NCBI GenBank assembly: GCA_020744425.1
Contig: JAGMUV010000019.1
Span: 186,001 to 250,000, forward strand
DNA: 64,000 nt
Direction of reading: 5' to 3'
Origin: Dactylonectria macrodidyma
Lineage: Eukaryota; Ascomycota; Sordariomycetes; Hypocreales; Nectriaceae
Shown one piece after another: positions 33,724 to 44,345 of the stretch (positions are counted from its first letter, which is position 1; each line of letters opens with the position of its first letter). Under the pieces are notes generated by a model. That model had not been told where the DNA came from. It searched no databases and worked only from the letters and a program-made list of their open reading frames with translations. Both the position numbers and the translations under genes were made by a program.

Positions 33724-34583
33724 CCTTTTCAAGTGTCTTGAGTTGATATGAGATAGCCAGTCGGGAAGCCGAACGCAAAGACGGATTAGGGTGACAGAGG
33801 TGGCATCTATTCAGCATTATATTGATCGGTCCAGTCGATTCGGTCGCAAATAACCCGAACACCAATTACTGCGTATCCCTCATGCTGCACGGAGACAGGG
33901 CCCCAAGCTTGGAATGTCTCGGCCTAGCGTTGAAGAATTCTCTATAAACCTCAAAGCCTACATACACACGAGAGAAAACACACTCACCCTAAAGACTCTA
34001 AATATTGAACACGATTCACATCGCACAATATGAAAGACGCAAGACGGAGGCCATGTTCGCTACACTTTATACCGAAACTTTGGGGAGGGTCCACCCCCAA
34101 TCTGTAGATAACGATTAGATAAGATCTTGCATTCCACAATCTTATCTAATCAAACGTCTCTAGGTTAGGTCGACCAAAGTAGAGATTTGTATCTCTTTCT
34201 CTCAAGCAATGGCGACTAGCCTTCATGTTCACAAATATGGTTCTTATCATGTATTTCAATAGCATCACACTACTATACCTTCGCATTTGAAGCCTTATTG
34301 TTGACGACCAATGTCCACACTGAGTCTGAAATAAGATCTTGCATGGCTTGCACGACTATATGTGCTCAATGCCCCCAGCGTTCACAATATTTAAGAATAT
34401 GTAGATTTCTCTTTTTCAGCAATAACTGGAATATTTAGATCCCTTCGTATTCGCCTTATTCATCCTTCAGCCAAAGTTAGCAATATTCGAGTTCTCTCTG
34501 ATTCATTCAAAGCTAAGTGGCGTCAACGGTAATGATTCCAAACATATTCCGCAAGAAGGTGCGGCACTCGTCCCTTTCTCTTG
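33724..34583. other. Intergenic with hairpin
   Basis: 860 bp with no gene recognised. It contains a perfect 13-bp inverted repeat (34113-34151) and a second copy of AAGATCTTGCAT near 34331. Confidence 0.5.
34113..34151. repeat. Perfect 13-bp inverted repeat with 13-bp loop
   Basis: GATTAGATAAGAT (34113-34125) is mirrored by ATCTTATCTAATC (34139-34151). Each arm includes a GATA core. It could be a GATA-factor double site or the remnant terminus of a small transposon. Confidence 0.7.
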
Positions 34584-35520
34584 TCAGAAGCACCGCATGT
34601 CGATCTGAATTGGTACTGTAAGGAGTTCGCTCCACTCGATCGGTCGCTGTCCGCAGAGGATCCATTCCAATGCTGGTAGTACTGCAACGTATGCCTCAGG
34701 TTCTGTGAGCATGCGGTTTTGGCGAGCTCTCCCCCATATTTCTTGATCATCAAGAAAGCCGTTAACGTCGTCTGTTGCAACTTATAATGAGATCGGCCAT
34801 TCTCTTCCAAGCAAGCAGGCATCTGATGTTCTGCTTCGGCGCGCTCCTGGTCCGTAACAAACTGAACAGTATAGTAATTTTCGGCATCCATGTTAAGCAT
34901 CGGGATCGGGTAAGTGTCATCACATAGTGCCAGCCTTTTGAGGCCACTTAGGTTCCGCAAGTGTTGGCGCCACTTGTTGTGGTCTACAAGCCACTTACGC
35001 TCAGGTAAATATTCAGAAGGCCTCCACATGACGTCAAGGTGGAGGGAGAGAACTGGCCAGGTCGCAGCGGTCAGCGGAGGCCTCATGGGCCAAACACCGT
35101 CAATGAACACCCTGTTCAACCTGACATGCTTGGCTGGACAAACATAGAACTTCGTGAAGAAGTCACGATCCACCGCAAACTCGTCTTCCCAAACGAGCAC
35201 CTCAAGGTTGGACAATGCGAGGCAGATTGCCGTGGCCGACTCGTTTCGCAGTTGTGCATATTGGTCGGCTGCCCTTTTCCGCAGTGCCACTTGTTGCTCT
35301 TCGGTGTGCGTAGCTCCACGGAACATGAATTCGAACAACTCGGGGTGGTATTGAGTGACGTATCTAGGATTGGAAAAAAAAACGGCTCTTCGTACGCAGG
35401 TACTGATACTGAGCGGCTGAGTCGGGTCCGTAGCTTCGCTCGCAATCTTTTTGACGAGTTGTCTTGCTTGATCGCTGTAGTCAAAACGAATCTCGGCAAA
35501 CTGGCGGCAACGGGCCAGCT
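34584..35520 (-). pseudogene. Broken F-box-like hypothetical gene
   Basis: From 35520 down to about 34790 one frame encodes a hydrophilic protein (blocks ARCRQFAEIRFDYSDQA, NLEVLVWEDEF, LNRVFIDGVWP) of a type seen in fungal F-box-associated families. Near 34775-34790 the family-like sequence jumps to another frame, which then runs WGRARQNRML...ALEWILCGQRPIEWSEL to a TGA at 34584. A TAA closes the second frame just upstream, and no intron with fitting phase was found, so a frameshift is likely. No start region or F-box was seen at the 5' side, suggesting truncation as well. The family assignment rests on resemblance only. Confidence 0.5.
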
Positions 35521-36657
35521 ATCCTAGCTTCAGATGACAGGGCTTGAGATTTACCCTCCGCTAATTTATAAAGCTTTGTGATACATGGTTGCCTTACACT
35601 TCAGGCGGAGACCGGGCAACTGTTGGTTCGCCCATCACATGTTGGTTGACGTAACTTTCCAGTAATGGGCTTGGAATACTGTTGCATCTAGGAGATGGAA
35701 GTGATCATATGTGTGAGAAGCTCTTGCTATTCTTCCTATCTAATGAGGGTCTTTGGGTCAGTCTTATATATGAAGAGGCTGATGATGACCTCGGACAGCC
35801 AAGAGGGTCCGGATGCTACGGACTATTTGACTTTATCTAGCTATCCTCCTGATCATAGCTTGTGACGAAGCTGATGACGAGGCCAGTGACGAGGAAAGTG
35901 GCTGTGGAACCTTATGATGAAGGGCAGAAAGCTTGACTGTTGTCATAGCTGCAAAATCCGATATCCCGAAATGTGACAAATACTTCCGAGGGGCTGTCAA
36001 AGGTTCCAGGCATGACGAAGGAGGACACAAACAGCGCTGATCGGTATTGGCTGTGCTCACCAAGATTCTTGAGCGACCGAATTGACTGCGGAAACTCGCA
36101 TTCTCTCGAGTTAGATAGGATCATGGCCAAGAGGAGGACTGCCGTAGAACTGGTTTCTGTTAGCTGTAGCTTAGCTTAAAGTAATAAGAGCTTAGCTCTA
36201 GAAATAGAAATAGATTTTAATATACTTAAGTTTTGTTTTTAAGTTAAATGATATTATCGGGGCTTGATGGTAGTAGAATCGGCTAATAATATAGACGGCC
36301 AGAGGTAGGACGTCGATAAGGCGGTTACCTTAACGCCAAGGCTGTTCGCCTGCCCAACCGTAGCTGTCGAGGAAAGGTTCTTCGCGTAGATTGATGACGA
36401 CTTTCACTAAGTAGTCTCTCAATATAGGGACTAGAATAGTAACAAAATGGCTGTGGTGTTGATTCTCCCAGTCATTTGAAAAGTCGCACTCCCCAATTTT
36501 TGTATTCTAAGGCTTGGCGGCTTCCAAGATCTAAATGCGGTATATGACCAAGTCTGTTATTTGAGTGGGATTATCAACCTAATACACTGAATAGCAATGA
36601 CAAGCAAATATCTGGGGGCGTGTGCTCTATCTGGTGTTAGACCCTTTTTTTTTCTTC
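35521..36657. other. Eroded intergenic DNA
   Basis: 1.1 kb of mixed composition. The segment 36170-36300 is very AT-rich with many TA steps, typical of RIP-eroded sequence. No gene was recognised on either strand. Confidence 0.5.
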
Positions 36658-39124
36658 TTATTTAGATGCTTCAGGATCTCCTCTGGCGCGTCGATAAAAG
36701 CTGTTCAGCTGGCTGAAGCTAACGGCTTCTTCAGTTGAGACTGAATATCGTAGGCTCTTGTTGCTCATTCCAAGAGCGCACTGGACAGCATCTGCCCAGT
36801 CATCCACATGTCCTCTCCGAACTGTCACCACGACAAATCGAGTGGGTGTGGTGGCTATTGCAGGCTCTAGTTCCGGTGATCCGGTGAATATCATCTAAAA
36901 ATAGATGTCAGTCAGTCTGTTGTACCTCATACAGTTGGGTTAGCTTACCTCTTGAACGAATGCGTGCACACTCTTCTCCGACTCGCCCACCTTGATCCGT
37001 GATGGGCACCATAGTGTTTCCTTGATTCCACCTTCATGCTTCTCGTTAATTGGAATGGCTCCCAGAATCCCCATTCTTTCCAGGAATTCCAACGCCTGTT
37101 TCCGGTCTCCGGAATTGTCCTTGTAACATATCCACCATGGGATCGTGATGCACACAACCATCTGCTTGTAGGAGAAGGTGCCGATTCTGTGCTGCAGCTC
37201 GCTTCCAACCTGCACCAACTCCTTGAATCGCGCCGAGACATAGGGTTCCCTAATATCTTCGAGGTTCCAATGCAGGAGTAGGTTAGGCTTGCCCAATGGC
37301 AAGTTTCGGCCATGGCGCAGTGGATATGAGTGTAAATAGCGAGGTTGTTCTGTCAAGATAGACAGGGTTCTGATCAATGCTCCCTTGGTCCATGTGTCCT
37401 GGTCCACGGAGAAGTGTCGCATATGCCACAAAAAGAGCTCTTTTGGAAGCGTAACAGCCATCAGAATCCCATTGAGATAACGGTGCGAGTCACAGAACTG
37501 AGGTACCCAGTCGCTTCCGCGAACCTCTACCGCACCCAGCTCCAGGCCAGTTTTCCTAAAGGAGCCACCAATAATCTGAGAGAAGTGTTTTGTGACGTTC
37601 TTGGTATCTTTTTCGATGATGGCTTTTGACATGACGTCTGAGCCTATATAAGAAGGGTGTTTTGCCATCGGGTCGTCATTTTCTCGATCGCTGCCGGTGG
37701 GTGACGTCGCATAGTGTTCAGGGAGCGCCGTAAGGAAGCTTTCGAATGCGGAAGCTATAATAGAAGCGTCAATACGATTCAGCTTTTCAAGGTGGTGATA
37801 CAACGACTGCTTAGCTGCCCTTCTGCACCATCTCATGCATAAAGATTATATCATGAGCACACTTACCATCGATGGGAGTCCTGCGCGATGCAGCCGGATC
37901 AGTTGAACCGCGGCGGGCTCTCGGTTTCTCTTCCTTATTCTGCTCCTTATTCTGCTCCTTATTCTGCTCCTTGTAGGGTATAATCTCAATGCTCTGGATT
38001 CTACTGAGTGTCAGATCAGGTCTTCCAGTGATGCCTGCTGGTGTTAGTTGTAGTCCCAGAACGCCAACAGTTGCAATCTCCTCTTACCAGCATTCCTGTC
38101 GGCATCGTTGGATATGTGTGATCCAAGATCGTAAAACTCCTGCAAGAACCTCCAAAAGTCCTCTTTGGTATGGTCAAACCGTGTCGTTAATTGCACTCGA
38201 GACTGACTTGATTCCTCCGCCGAAGGATATGGCTTGTTGAGATTGCCAAGGTGAAGACCCATCTCCTCGATTCCAGTGGCGATGGCCTTGATCTTCTCCA
38301 TCATCTGCGCATGCATGGACTGGGGAGAAACATCGACAGATGTTTCTTGCACATTTTGTCCTGCTGTCGAGATATCTTGAGGCTGTTGCTCCGGAACCCA
38401 TGGTATATCATACCATGCAGGTGGGGCGACTTGGGGTTGCTGCTCTGTCGGTAGTTGTCCATTGTTCCAGGTCTGCTGGCCGTGAGCATCGTGTTGAAAG
38501 GTTGGCTGTGTCGGTCGTGTGTCTTGCCAGGTGCTGTTCAGTTGAACCCTATGAGCATCTCTCAGAATAGCGCCGATGTGGAGGTCCGTAGGTTGGGGGG
38601 CAAGGAATGGCTGTTGCACAGCATTTCCATCCGAATGGGTCGGCACAACCCTACATCATGTTAGGTCAATAGAATTTGTCCAAGTAGAGTCTTTGTATAA
38701 ATAGAGGGACTTACCTGGTGGCGTCCGCCAGCCACTTTTCCACTTCACTGCGCTGCTGTTGGAGCATTTGTCGAAGCGCGTACAGCCCCTCCCTCGCTAA
38801 GGCGCCTTTTTCTGGATCCGCAGACGTCTGAGAAATCTCAAGATGACGGTTGATGTCAAAAAGCGTGGTGGCATATCTATTGCAAAGGTTTTGGCGTTCC
38901 TGGACTTTGCTGTCCATGCCGCTGCCTGATATTTGCACTTGACCGATACGCTCCAGGAGATTCGTCCACACCGCGACTTCATCGAGCAACTCCCTGGGCG
39001 TATCCAAACTCACACCATACCCATACCGTCTCTGGTCCTCCAGCGTCTTGTACAGATTCGACGTCGACTCGATGAGCCGGGGGACGCCCAGCTCGGTGAG
39101 GCCATTCCCATGCATGGTCTCCAT
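36658..39124 (-). CDS. Unknown protein, 748 residues, with KEQN repeat
   Basis: Model on the minus strand: exons 39124-38715, 38650-38088, 38037-37867, 37814-36949 and 36894-36658. Every junction keeps phase, and an in-frame TGA two codons before the ATG at 39124 supports that start. I do not recognise the family. The N-terminal 140 residues are predicted helical (DTPRELLDEVAVW, LYALRQMLQQQRSEVEKW). A Gln/Pro-rich stretch follows to about residue 270, then a basic segment with three KEQN repeats from a 12-bp tandem repeat, then a folded-looking C-terminal half (DWVPQFCDSHRYL, ELFLWHMRHFSVD, VVCITIPWW). No membrane segment or signal peptide was seen. It sits in an eroded area away from the catabolic block. 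Confidence 0.65.
37933..37971 (-). repeat. 12-bp tandem repeat (3 copies) inside the unknown gene
   Basis: CTTATTCTGCTC repeats three times on the plus strand and encodes KEQN units on the minus strand. Copy number is likely to vary between strains. Confidence 0.8.
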
Positions 39125-40998
39125 GTCTCAGCCCAAAATTTGAGGTCCAACTGTCAGGTTTTCCCCTCATGGAGTCTTAAGTTATGTTGACTCACTCCCG
39201 CTGCCCGACCGGGATATGGGGCCAAGGCATGCGTGCAGATCTGCTGGAGCCCTGCGAACCCAACTTGACCCACATAGGACACCGTGATCCACCAGTCAGA
39301 TACTGTGTCCTGCACGCTTGACGGAACAGAAACGAGCGGTGAGATGCGTTGTTGACTCGGCAATCCACATCAACGCGAGCCTGGCGACGAGTCACAGACT
39401 TTAGCGAGCCCTCAAAAGATCCACAGCGTCAAATCGGCCGACCACGACATACGTGGCACTGCATCGAGTCTTATTATTAATAATACTTGTTTGCCACTGA
39501 TCACATGCCTCTATTCCCTCTCACGCGAGCAAAATACGGGCCGGGACAACGTCTTACCGGAAGATGGAGCTAGAATCTGTCGATTTCAAGATCTTCGTTG
39601 GTGACGTAGAGTAGACTGAGAGATCAAATACAATGAAACCCGACGAATACAATACGTACAACACGTCAAATCCTGTATCTTAAAGTTAATAGTCAACTAA
39701 AACATCTGCCTTAAAATATTATTGAGTCGACCGGGGCAGGAGTCTGAGCGCGTTTGAGGCCAGCCATTAAGCGTGACAACAAGTAACTCATGATGTATAG
39801 GAATGGAACCTCAATTTGCCACCTGTGCCTTGCACGATGTACGATGACGGCTTCGTTGTCAATTCTGTAGCGAAATCACAACACACGGACTAAACAGCCT
39901 TTCAATAAGCATACACCCGTCTACCTAACTTGTCGTGGTTGCGAGGTTAGCTAAGCTGGGGTTGATAGGCCTAGGATCTGTAACGTAAACCCTTTGTAGG
40001 TTCGGGCACGAAAAGCCAATGACAGAAAGATCTGGGTCATTAGGGCTCAATAAGATCATATATTCCCCGTTAGTTAGCGCTTTCATCGCAAAGTGGTGGA
40101 ATGATCGGAACCGGAGATTGCTTGACCTTCCTTTATTATACGCTGGTCTCGTATTGCGAAGTCGGCATATTGTTTCTCCCGGCTCTTCGTTTCATAACGC
40201 ACCGAACTTCGGTTCTCTTTCTTGCGATGTCTGATGTCGTACCATCCTCCTTTGACCCGAGGTCTTGCTTGTAGCCAGGTTAACTGAGTCGCGCCAATCA
40301 GTGCAGGGGCGGCCTGTCGTTGTCTCTATGAGCTAAGTCAACCATCTTTACCCTGGGACTCTTTTACTTGACAGAGTACTTCTCCCACTTCTATTTGGTT
40401 TTTACTGCAGTCATCAGAGACAGCTTAACCACAGCTATTCCGGCCAATTCTCTTGCAACATGTCCGCCACCGAGCTCAACGTCGGCGCCCTGATAAGCCA
40501 GCTAACCCTCTGTCACGTGCCTATATGCCTGACAGAGGATTCCAGCGAGGACCGGGCTAGCTACTAGCTAGCCACCGGCGAGAGCATGTATTTAAAGGGG
40601 CCGACCCCTAGAATAGGGAGAGGCTAGCGATCAGACTATATCTATTATGACCCCTACCTTCTATACTACTGCTATTGGGATACTATTAAGCTGCGTCTTT
40701 CACTCTTCTCATTATGCACCTCACACCCTCGACGAGAAGAAAATGCCCTTTTAGTACTAAAGTAACAGCTAAACAGAGTTTTGTCATCGCCCTCCTTTCG
40801 TCATTTCTCCGCCTATTATCTATATCGAGCATGCCTCCCAGTTGGCGCATTACGACTGACTTGACTACGCTGTTGCCGCCAGCTGAAGGTACACTGGGCA
40901 GATAAGCCTATTCGCATATACTAAGGACTGCAGTAGTACTGGGAGGTTGTAACTGGGGATGATATGACCAGCTGTACTCATGAGATCGAAGTTAGCCT
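39125..40998. other. Gene-poor stretch
   Basis: 1.9 kb without a recognised gene. A minus-strand frame at 39190-39363 looks weakly protein-like and ends in a good splice donor (GTGAGT), but lacks an ATG. An inverted repeat built on GCTAGC lies near 40554-40578. Confidence 0.45.
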
Positions 40999-41827
40999 CT
41001 AGCCCAATGTTGGCATGACGAGGCTGTTGCCCCCATTGGCACTGATAGCAGCCCCATTGACCCATCGGCCTTCTTCGCTTGAGAGGAATCCAACAATGTA
41101 AGCAATATCCTCGGGCACACCAAGTCTGTCTGCAGCAGTTGTGTCCTGGATCTGCCGCTCCAAAGAGCCCGGCGGCATCAAGTCCCGAGTGTCTTTGACC
41201 GCATCGGTCTCTGTCACGCCCACAATGACACTATTGAATGTGGCCTGCGTCTTCTTCGCATAGCTAGCGGCAAAAGACCGCGTAAAACTTTGAAGCGTAG
41301 ACTTGCTAGCTCCGTATGTCATGGTGGGATCGGCGTTGGGTTGATAGGCAAGGATGCTTGAGATATTGATCACACGGCCCCCGTATCGCCGTAGATGAGG
41401 TAGAAGCGCAGTGGCAAGTGAGACTGGGGCGTAGACGTTTGCTTGCATTATTTCGAAGAAGACGTTCAACGTCGTGTCTTTGACTGGAAGCGCTTTCGTC
41501 GGGTCGGTCAAGGCAGCATTGTTGACAAGAATATCGATAGCGTTGGTATCGAGTCGTTCAAGAACTTTGGAAATGACTTTTGAGGCGAACTTAGGATCCA
41601 GTGCGTCTGCTTGAATTGCAACTGCCTTTTTTAACTCCAAGACGCTGGCATTCCTCCAGCGTTGCCTCGGCTGCTTTGATGTTGGTAGCGTACGTAATTG
41701 CCAATTTGTCGAGTCCTTTGCGTGCCAAATGAATTGCGATAGCTTGTCCGATGCCACGAGAGCCTCCAGTCACAATAGCTGTCTTACCAGCAAGAGACCA
41801 AGGCGCGTCTGAAGGAGGTGCTGACAT
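40999..41827 (-). pseudogene. SDR family oxidoreductase, one-base frameshift
   Basis: The first frame from ATG 41827 gives the SDR cofactor motif TGGSRGIG (residues 19-26) and runs to about residue 67. The rest of the SDR (IDILVNNAALTD, VINISS, MTYGASKSTLQSF with the Tyr/Lys pair, and the C-terminal WVNGAAISANGG) is in the frame that ends at TAG 40999-41001. The two frames meet at a run of six identical bases (T on plus, 41627-41632), where one base too many breaks the gene. No intron explains it. It may be a real recent mutation, a strain polymorphism or an assembly error in the homopolymer. If intact, the length (about 275 residues) would be normal. Confidence 0.8.
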
Positions 41828-42258
41828 TTTGAGATGATTCTCGAGAGTGACGACGTTTCAAGCTGAAGGGGCGTATTGTAGGATGTATGACTGACTGGGT
41901 TTTCCACCGGCAGGGCATTTATTCTTATTTATACATAAGGTGCTATCAACTCAATCAGTCGGAATTATAGAAGGGTTCATAGCTTCAAAGTCCGCCAACC
42001 GAACCCACATAGTGCCTCAAGCGGAAGGGAGGAGGAATAGAACTCGAAAAGATGAAAATTTCTACCCTGATCCAGCTCCTTGACTTCCGTAGGGCTCTAG
42101 CGGCAGATTCCGTTATGTGGTTATGCGGCGTTAAGAGGTGGAGATAAAGAAGTCCGAGCACCAGACGCCCCGAAGGTATCCAGGGCCATTGATACGTTCC
42201 ACTAATCTGTAGTATAAGCATCCTTCTCCCTCACAAATTCGCAGAAGCTTCTTCTCGA
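41828..42258. other. Intergenic, no gene recognised
   Basis: 431 bp upstream of the broken SDR. Confidence 0.5.
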
Positions 42259-42437
42259 GCTTATTGCCGAGAAAAGTCTCCGTATTGCCGCAAGCCGCAT
42301 CACCGTTTATTATCCCCAAAATTACAAGTGAAAAGCCGGGATTTCAGGACCTGTTCGCCCCTGACGCGGCTGAACTTTATTTGGCGGCATTACAGATGTA
42401 CAGCAACACTCTATCTCCGCCCTGTCAAGCCACTCAA
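42259..42437 (+). repeat. Dispersed ~178-bp repeat, copy 1
   Basis: Matches 52702-52879 in inverse orientation. Shared words include GCTTATT, GCCGGGATTTCA, GCTGAACTTTATTTGGCGGC and TATCTCCGCCC, in the same order and spacing. It is not convincingly coding in either copy. Confidence 0.7.
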
Positions 42438-42591
42438 TGCCAGGCTTTTTGGCTTTTGGTATTTGCTCCCAAGACGTCCCTATTTCGGCAATATGGCGTA
42501 ACGCCGCTAGTCTCGGGATTTGCACTTCGAATTGCAAATGCTGAATTATTATTTTCTTTCACCAGCCAAGCATGTGACGACCGGTCCAGCA

Positions 42592-42702
42592 TCTGGCTTC
42601 CTACCTCTCGCTCGACGTCTCTGGCCGCGTCCTCCGCATGGATACCTTGTCCAAGATCCTAGCCCCCGGCCTACGCTACGGATGGATCACCTCGTCGATC
42701 CG
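42592..42702 (+). pseudogene. Aminotransferase fragment (class I/II, aromatic aminotransferase-like)
   Basis: About 37 residues in one frame: [13 protein letters not shown], then [19 protein letters not shown]. This is the region around the PLP-lysine of fungal aromatic aminotransferases, where the Lys of TLSKILAPG would bind PLP. Nothing of the rest of the enzyme is present on either side, so this is a shard, ending at the junction with the hAT relic. Confidence 0.7.
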
Positions 42703-42704
42703 AC

Positions 42705-43020
42705 AAACCCAAGCTCGCCACTAACTACCTCCATGACTGCATCGTTGCTTTCTGCGTTGTCCAGTGTGAAGTACCCAATCCTCTCCTGGATCCTATAGGC
42801 ATTAAGGACGTCAAGGACTTTGGCCGCAATATTGTGTCCGAAATGGCGCTTTCGCAATTCAGCACGTCAAGCACCATCCTGCGCGGCTGGCTGTTCTCGT
42901 CCCGGAAGAAACAAGCAATCCCGTATAGGCTGTGCCTATTTCCTGACTTCCACCCGCCGAGGCAGACGTGAATCGGGCCGCATGACTGCTTCAACACGGC
43001 TACAATCGTATCTCTGTCGG
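42705..43020 (-). mobile_element. hAT-type transposase relic
   Basis: On the minus strand from about 43020, one frame reads IHVCLGGWKSGNRHSLYGI and CFFRDENSQPRRM. After a frameshift near 42870 a second frame reads RHFGHNIAAKVLDVLNAY and IGYFTLDNAESNDAVMEV. These are consecutive blocks of fungal hAT (Restless-like) transposases. The relic stops sharply near 42705 against the aminotransferase shard. A less clear minus-strand frame at 43020-43229 may be its continuation. No terminal inverted repeats or target duplications were identified. Confidence 0.75.
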
Positions 43021-43346
43021 GCGCTTCTGCGCCAACTCAATCCATTACGACACTCAAGCACCGGTTTCCTGACTGGCGTACCCATGACTTTTCGAATATG
43101 AAGAAGTAGCAGGACGACGGCGGGGGCCCTGATAGGACCCATGACGCATGCAGAATCGCTGAACTCTTTGAACATGATGTTCATGTCGGCTAGCCCATCA
43201 ATACAGGATTCATGTCTAAAAATCATCAAGTCTATTTCTGTGATTCTGAATTTGGCTGCTAGATAAACAGCTACTCAACAAACCCTAGGAGAAGCGCAAG
43301 TTAGACCGGCCTTGCACTGCAAAGAGGGCTCAACTGTTCACAATCT

Positions 43347-44345
43347 TTAGGCCTCCTTTTCTCCCACCAGCTCCAGGCTAAGCTGCCACAAATTTTCTTC
43401 CTTCTTCTGGTCGAAGGCCCAGGGAGCGTAGCCATAATCAATGGGGGTGGCATTCTCAGGAGCTGGCGAGCCAATCTCGCAGTTTTCAAGGTATATGCCG
43501 CCCTTTCCTTCCAGCTCCCTTCCCACCGCGGCAAAAATGGTGGTAGCTGCTCCCTGTTCCACGCTTTTCAAAAAGATTTGTACTTTGGGATCCGCAAACA
43601 ACGCTTTCGCCTCCTCGCTCAGGTGCTGACCAATTGACGTCTGGACCCCACCGGGAGCGAGGGCGAGGCCATGCACACCTTGGAAGCCATAGAGTCGCTC
43701 GATTTGATTCGCCATGTGGATATTGGCTGTTTTAGACTGGCCGTAGGCAAGAAAGGAGTTGTATTCGGCCTTGAGGTTGACATTGTCGAGATGGACCGCG
43801 CTCTGGCGGTGTTCCGAACTGCTGATATTGATAACCCGAGAGGCAAAGTCAGAGCTCGAGCTTTCTATGAGCAAATCCTTCAACAGCCAGAAGAGCAAAA
43901 AGTGCCCAAGATGGTTGGTGCCGAAATGGGTTTCGAAGCCGCCCTGGGTTGTTCCCTCAGGCACCCCCATGACGCCAGCATTGTTGACCAGAATGTTCAG
44001 TTGGTTGCTCTGTGAGCGGAACTCCTCGGCAAAGTTGCGCACGCTGTCGAGACTTCCGAGATCCAATGGAAGGAGATGCACCTTATCCGATTGCGCTAGG
44101 TCACCCAGGGCTTTCTTTCCCTTTTCGACGTCGCGCACAGCTCCGAAGATGGTGGCTCCTGTGGCGGACAAGACGCGGACTGTCTCGGCGCCAAGGCCAG
44201 ACGAAGCCCCGGTGACGATAATGACCTTGCCCACCAAATCGCCAGCGCGATTTTCGTCCTCGAGAATCTGGATGGCAGTAGGGCGGGCGTCGCCAGGGCC
44301 ATTGGGATTCTTGAACAAAAAGGTCTGACGATATTTCCCTGGCAT
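43347..44345 (-). CDS. SDR family oxidoreductase (retinol-dehydrogenase-like)
   Basis: An intronless frame of 332 residues from ATG 44345; an in-frame ATG at 44492 would add 49 residues, but MPGKYRQTF is a more typical start. The cofactor motif TGASSGLG is at 45-52, with LVNNAGVMG, the serine in NISSSEH and YGQSKTAN giving the catalytic Tyr and Lys. The C-terminus has the extra helices of the WW-domain oxidoreductase/retinol dehydrogenase type. Substrate is unknown. It is the outer neighbour of the left arm of the inverted duplication but is too different from the SDR at 62315 to be its mirror copy. Confidence 0.9.
   Translation of the reverse strand: MPGKYRQTFLFKNPNGPGDARPTAIQILEDENRAGDLVGKVIIVTGASSGLGAETVRVLSATGATIFGAVRDVEKGKKALGDLAQSDKVHLLPLDLGSLDSVRNFAEEFRSQSNQLNILVNNAGVMGVPEGTTQGGFETHFGTNHLGHFLLFWLLKDLLIESSSSDFASRVINISSSEHRQSAVHLDNVNLKAEYNSFLAYGQSKTANIHMANQIERLYGFQGVHGLALAPGGVQTSIGQHLSEEAKALFADPKVQIFLKSVEQGAATTIFAAVGRELEGKGGIYLENCEIGSPAPENATPIDYGYAPWAFDQKKEENLWQLSLELVGEKEA

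Noticed and set aside
39190..39363. Possible 5' exon for the unknown 748-residue protein (ends in a good GTGAGT donor)
   Set aside because: It has no ATG in frame, and an in-frame stop lies just upstream of the chosen start, so a join could not be settled by eye.
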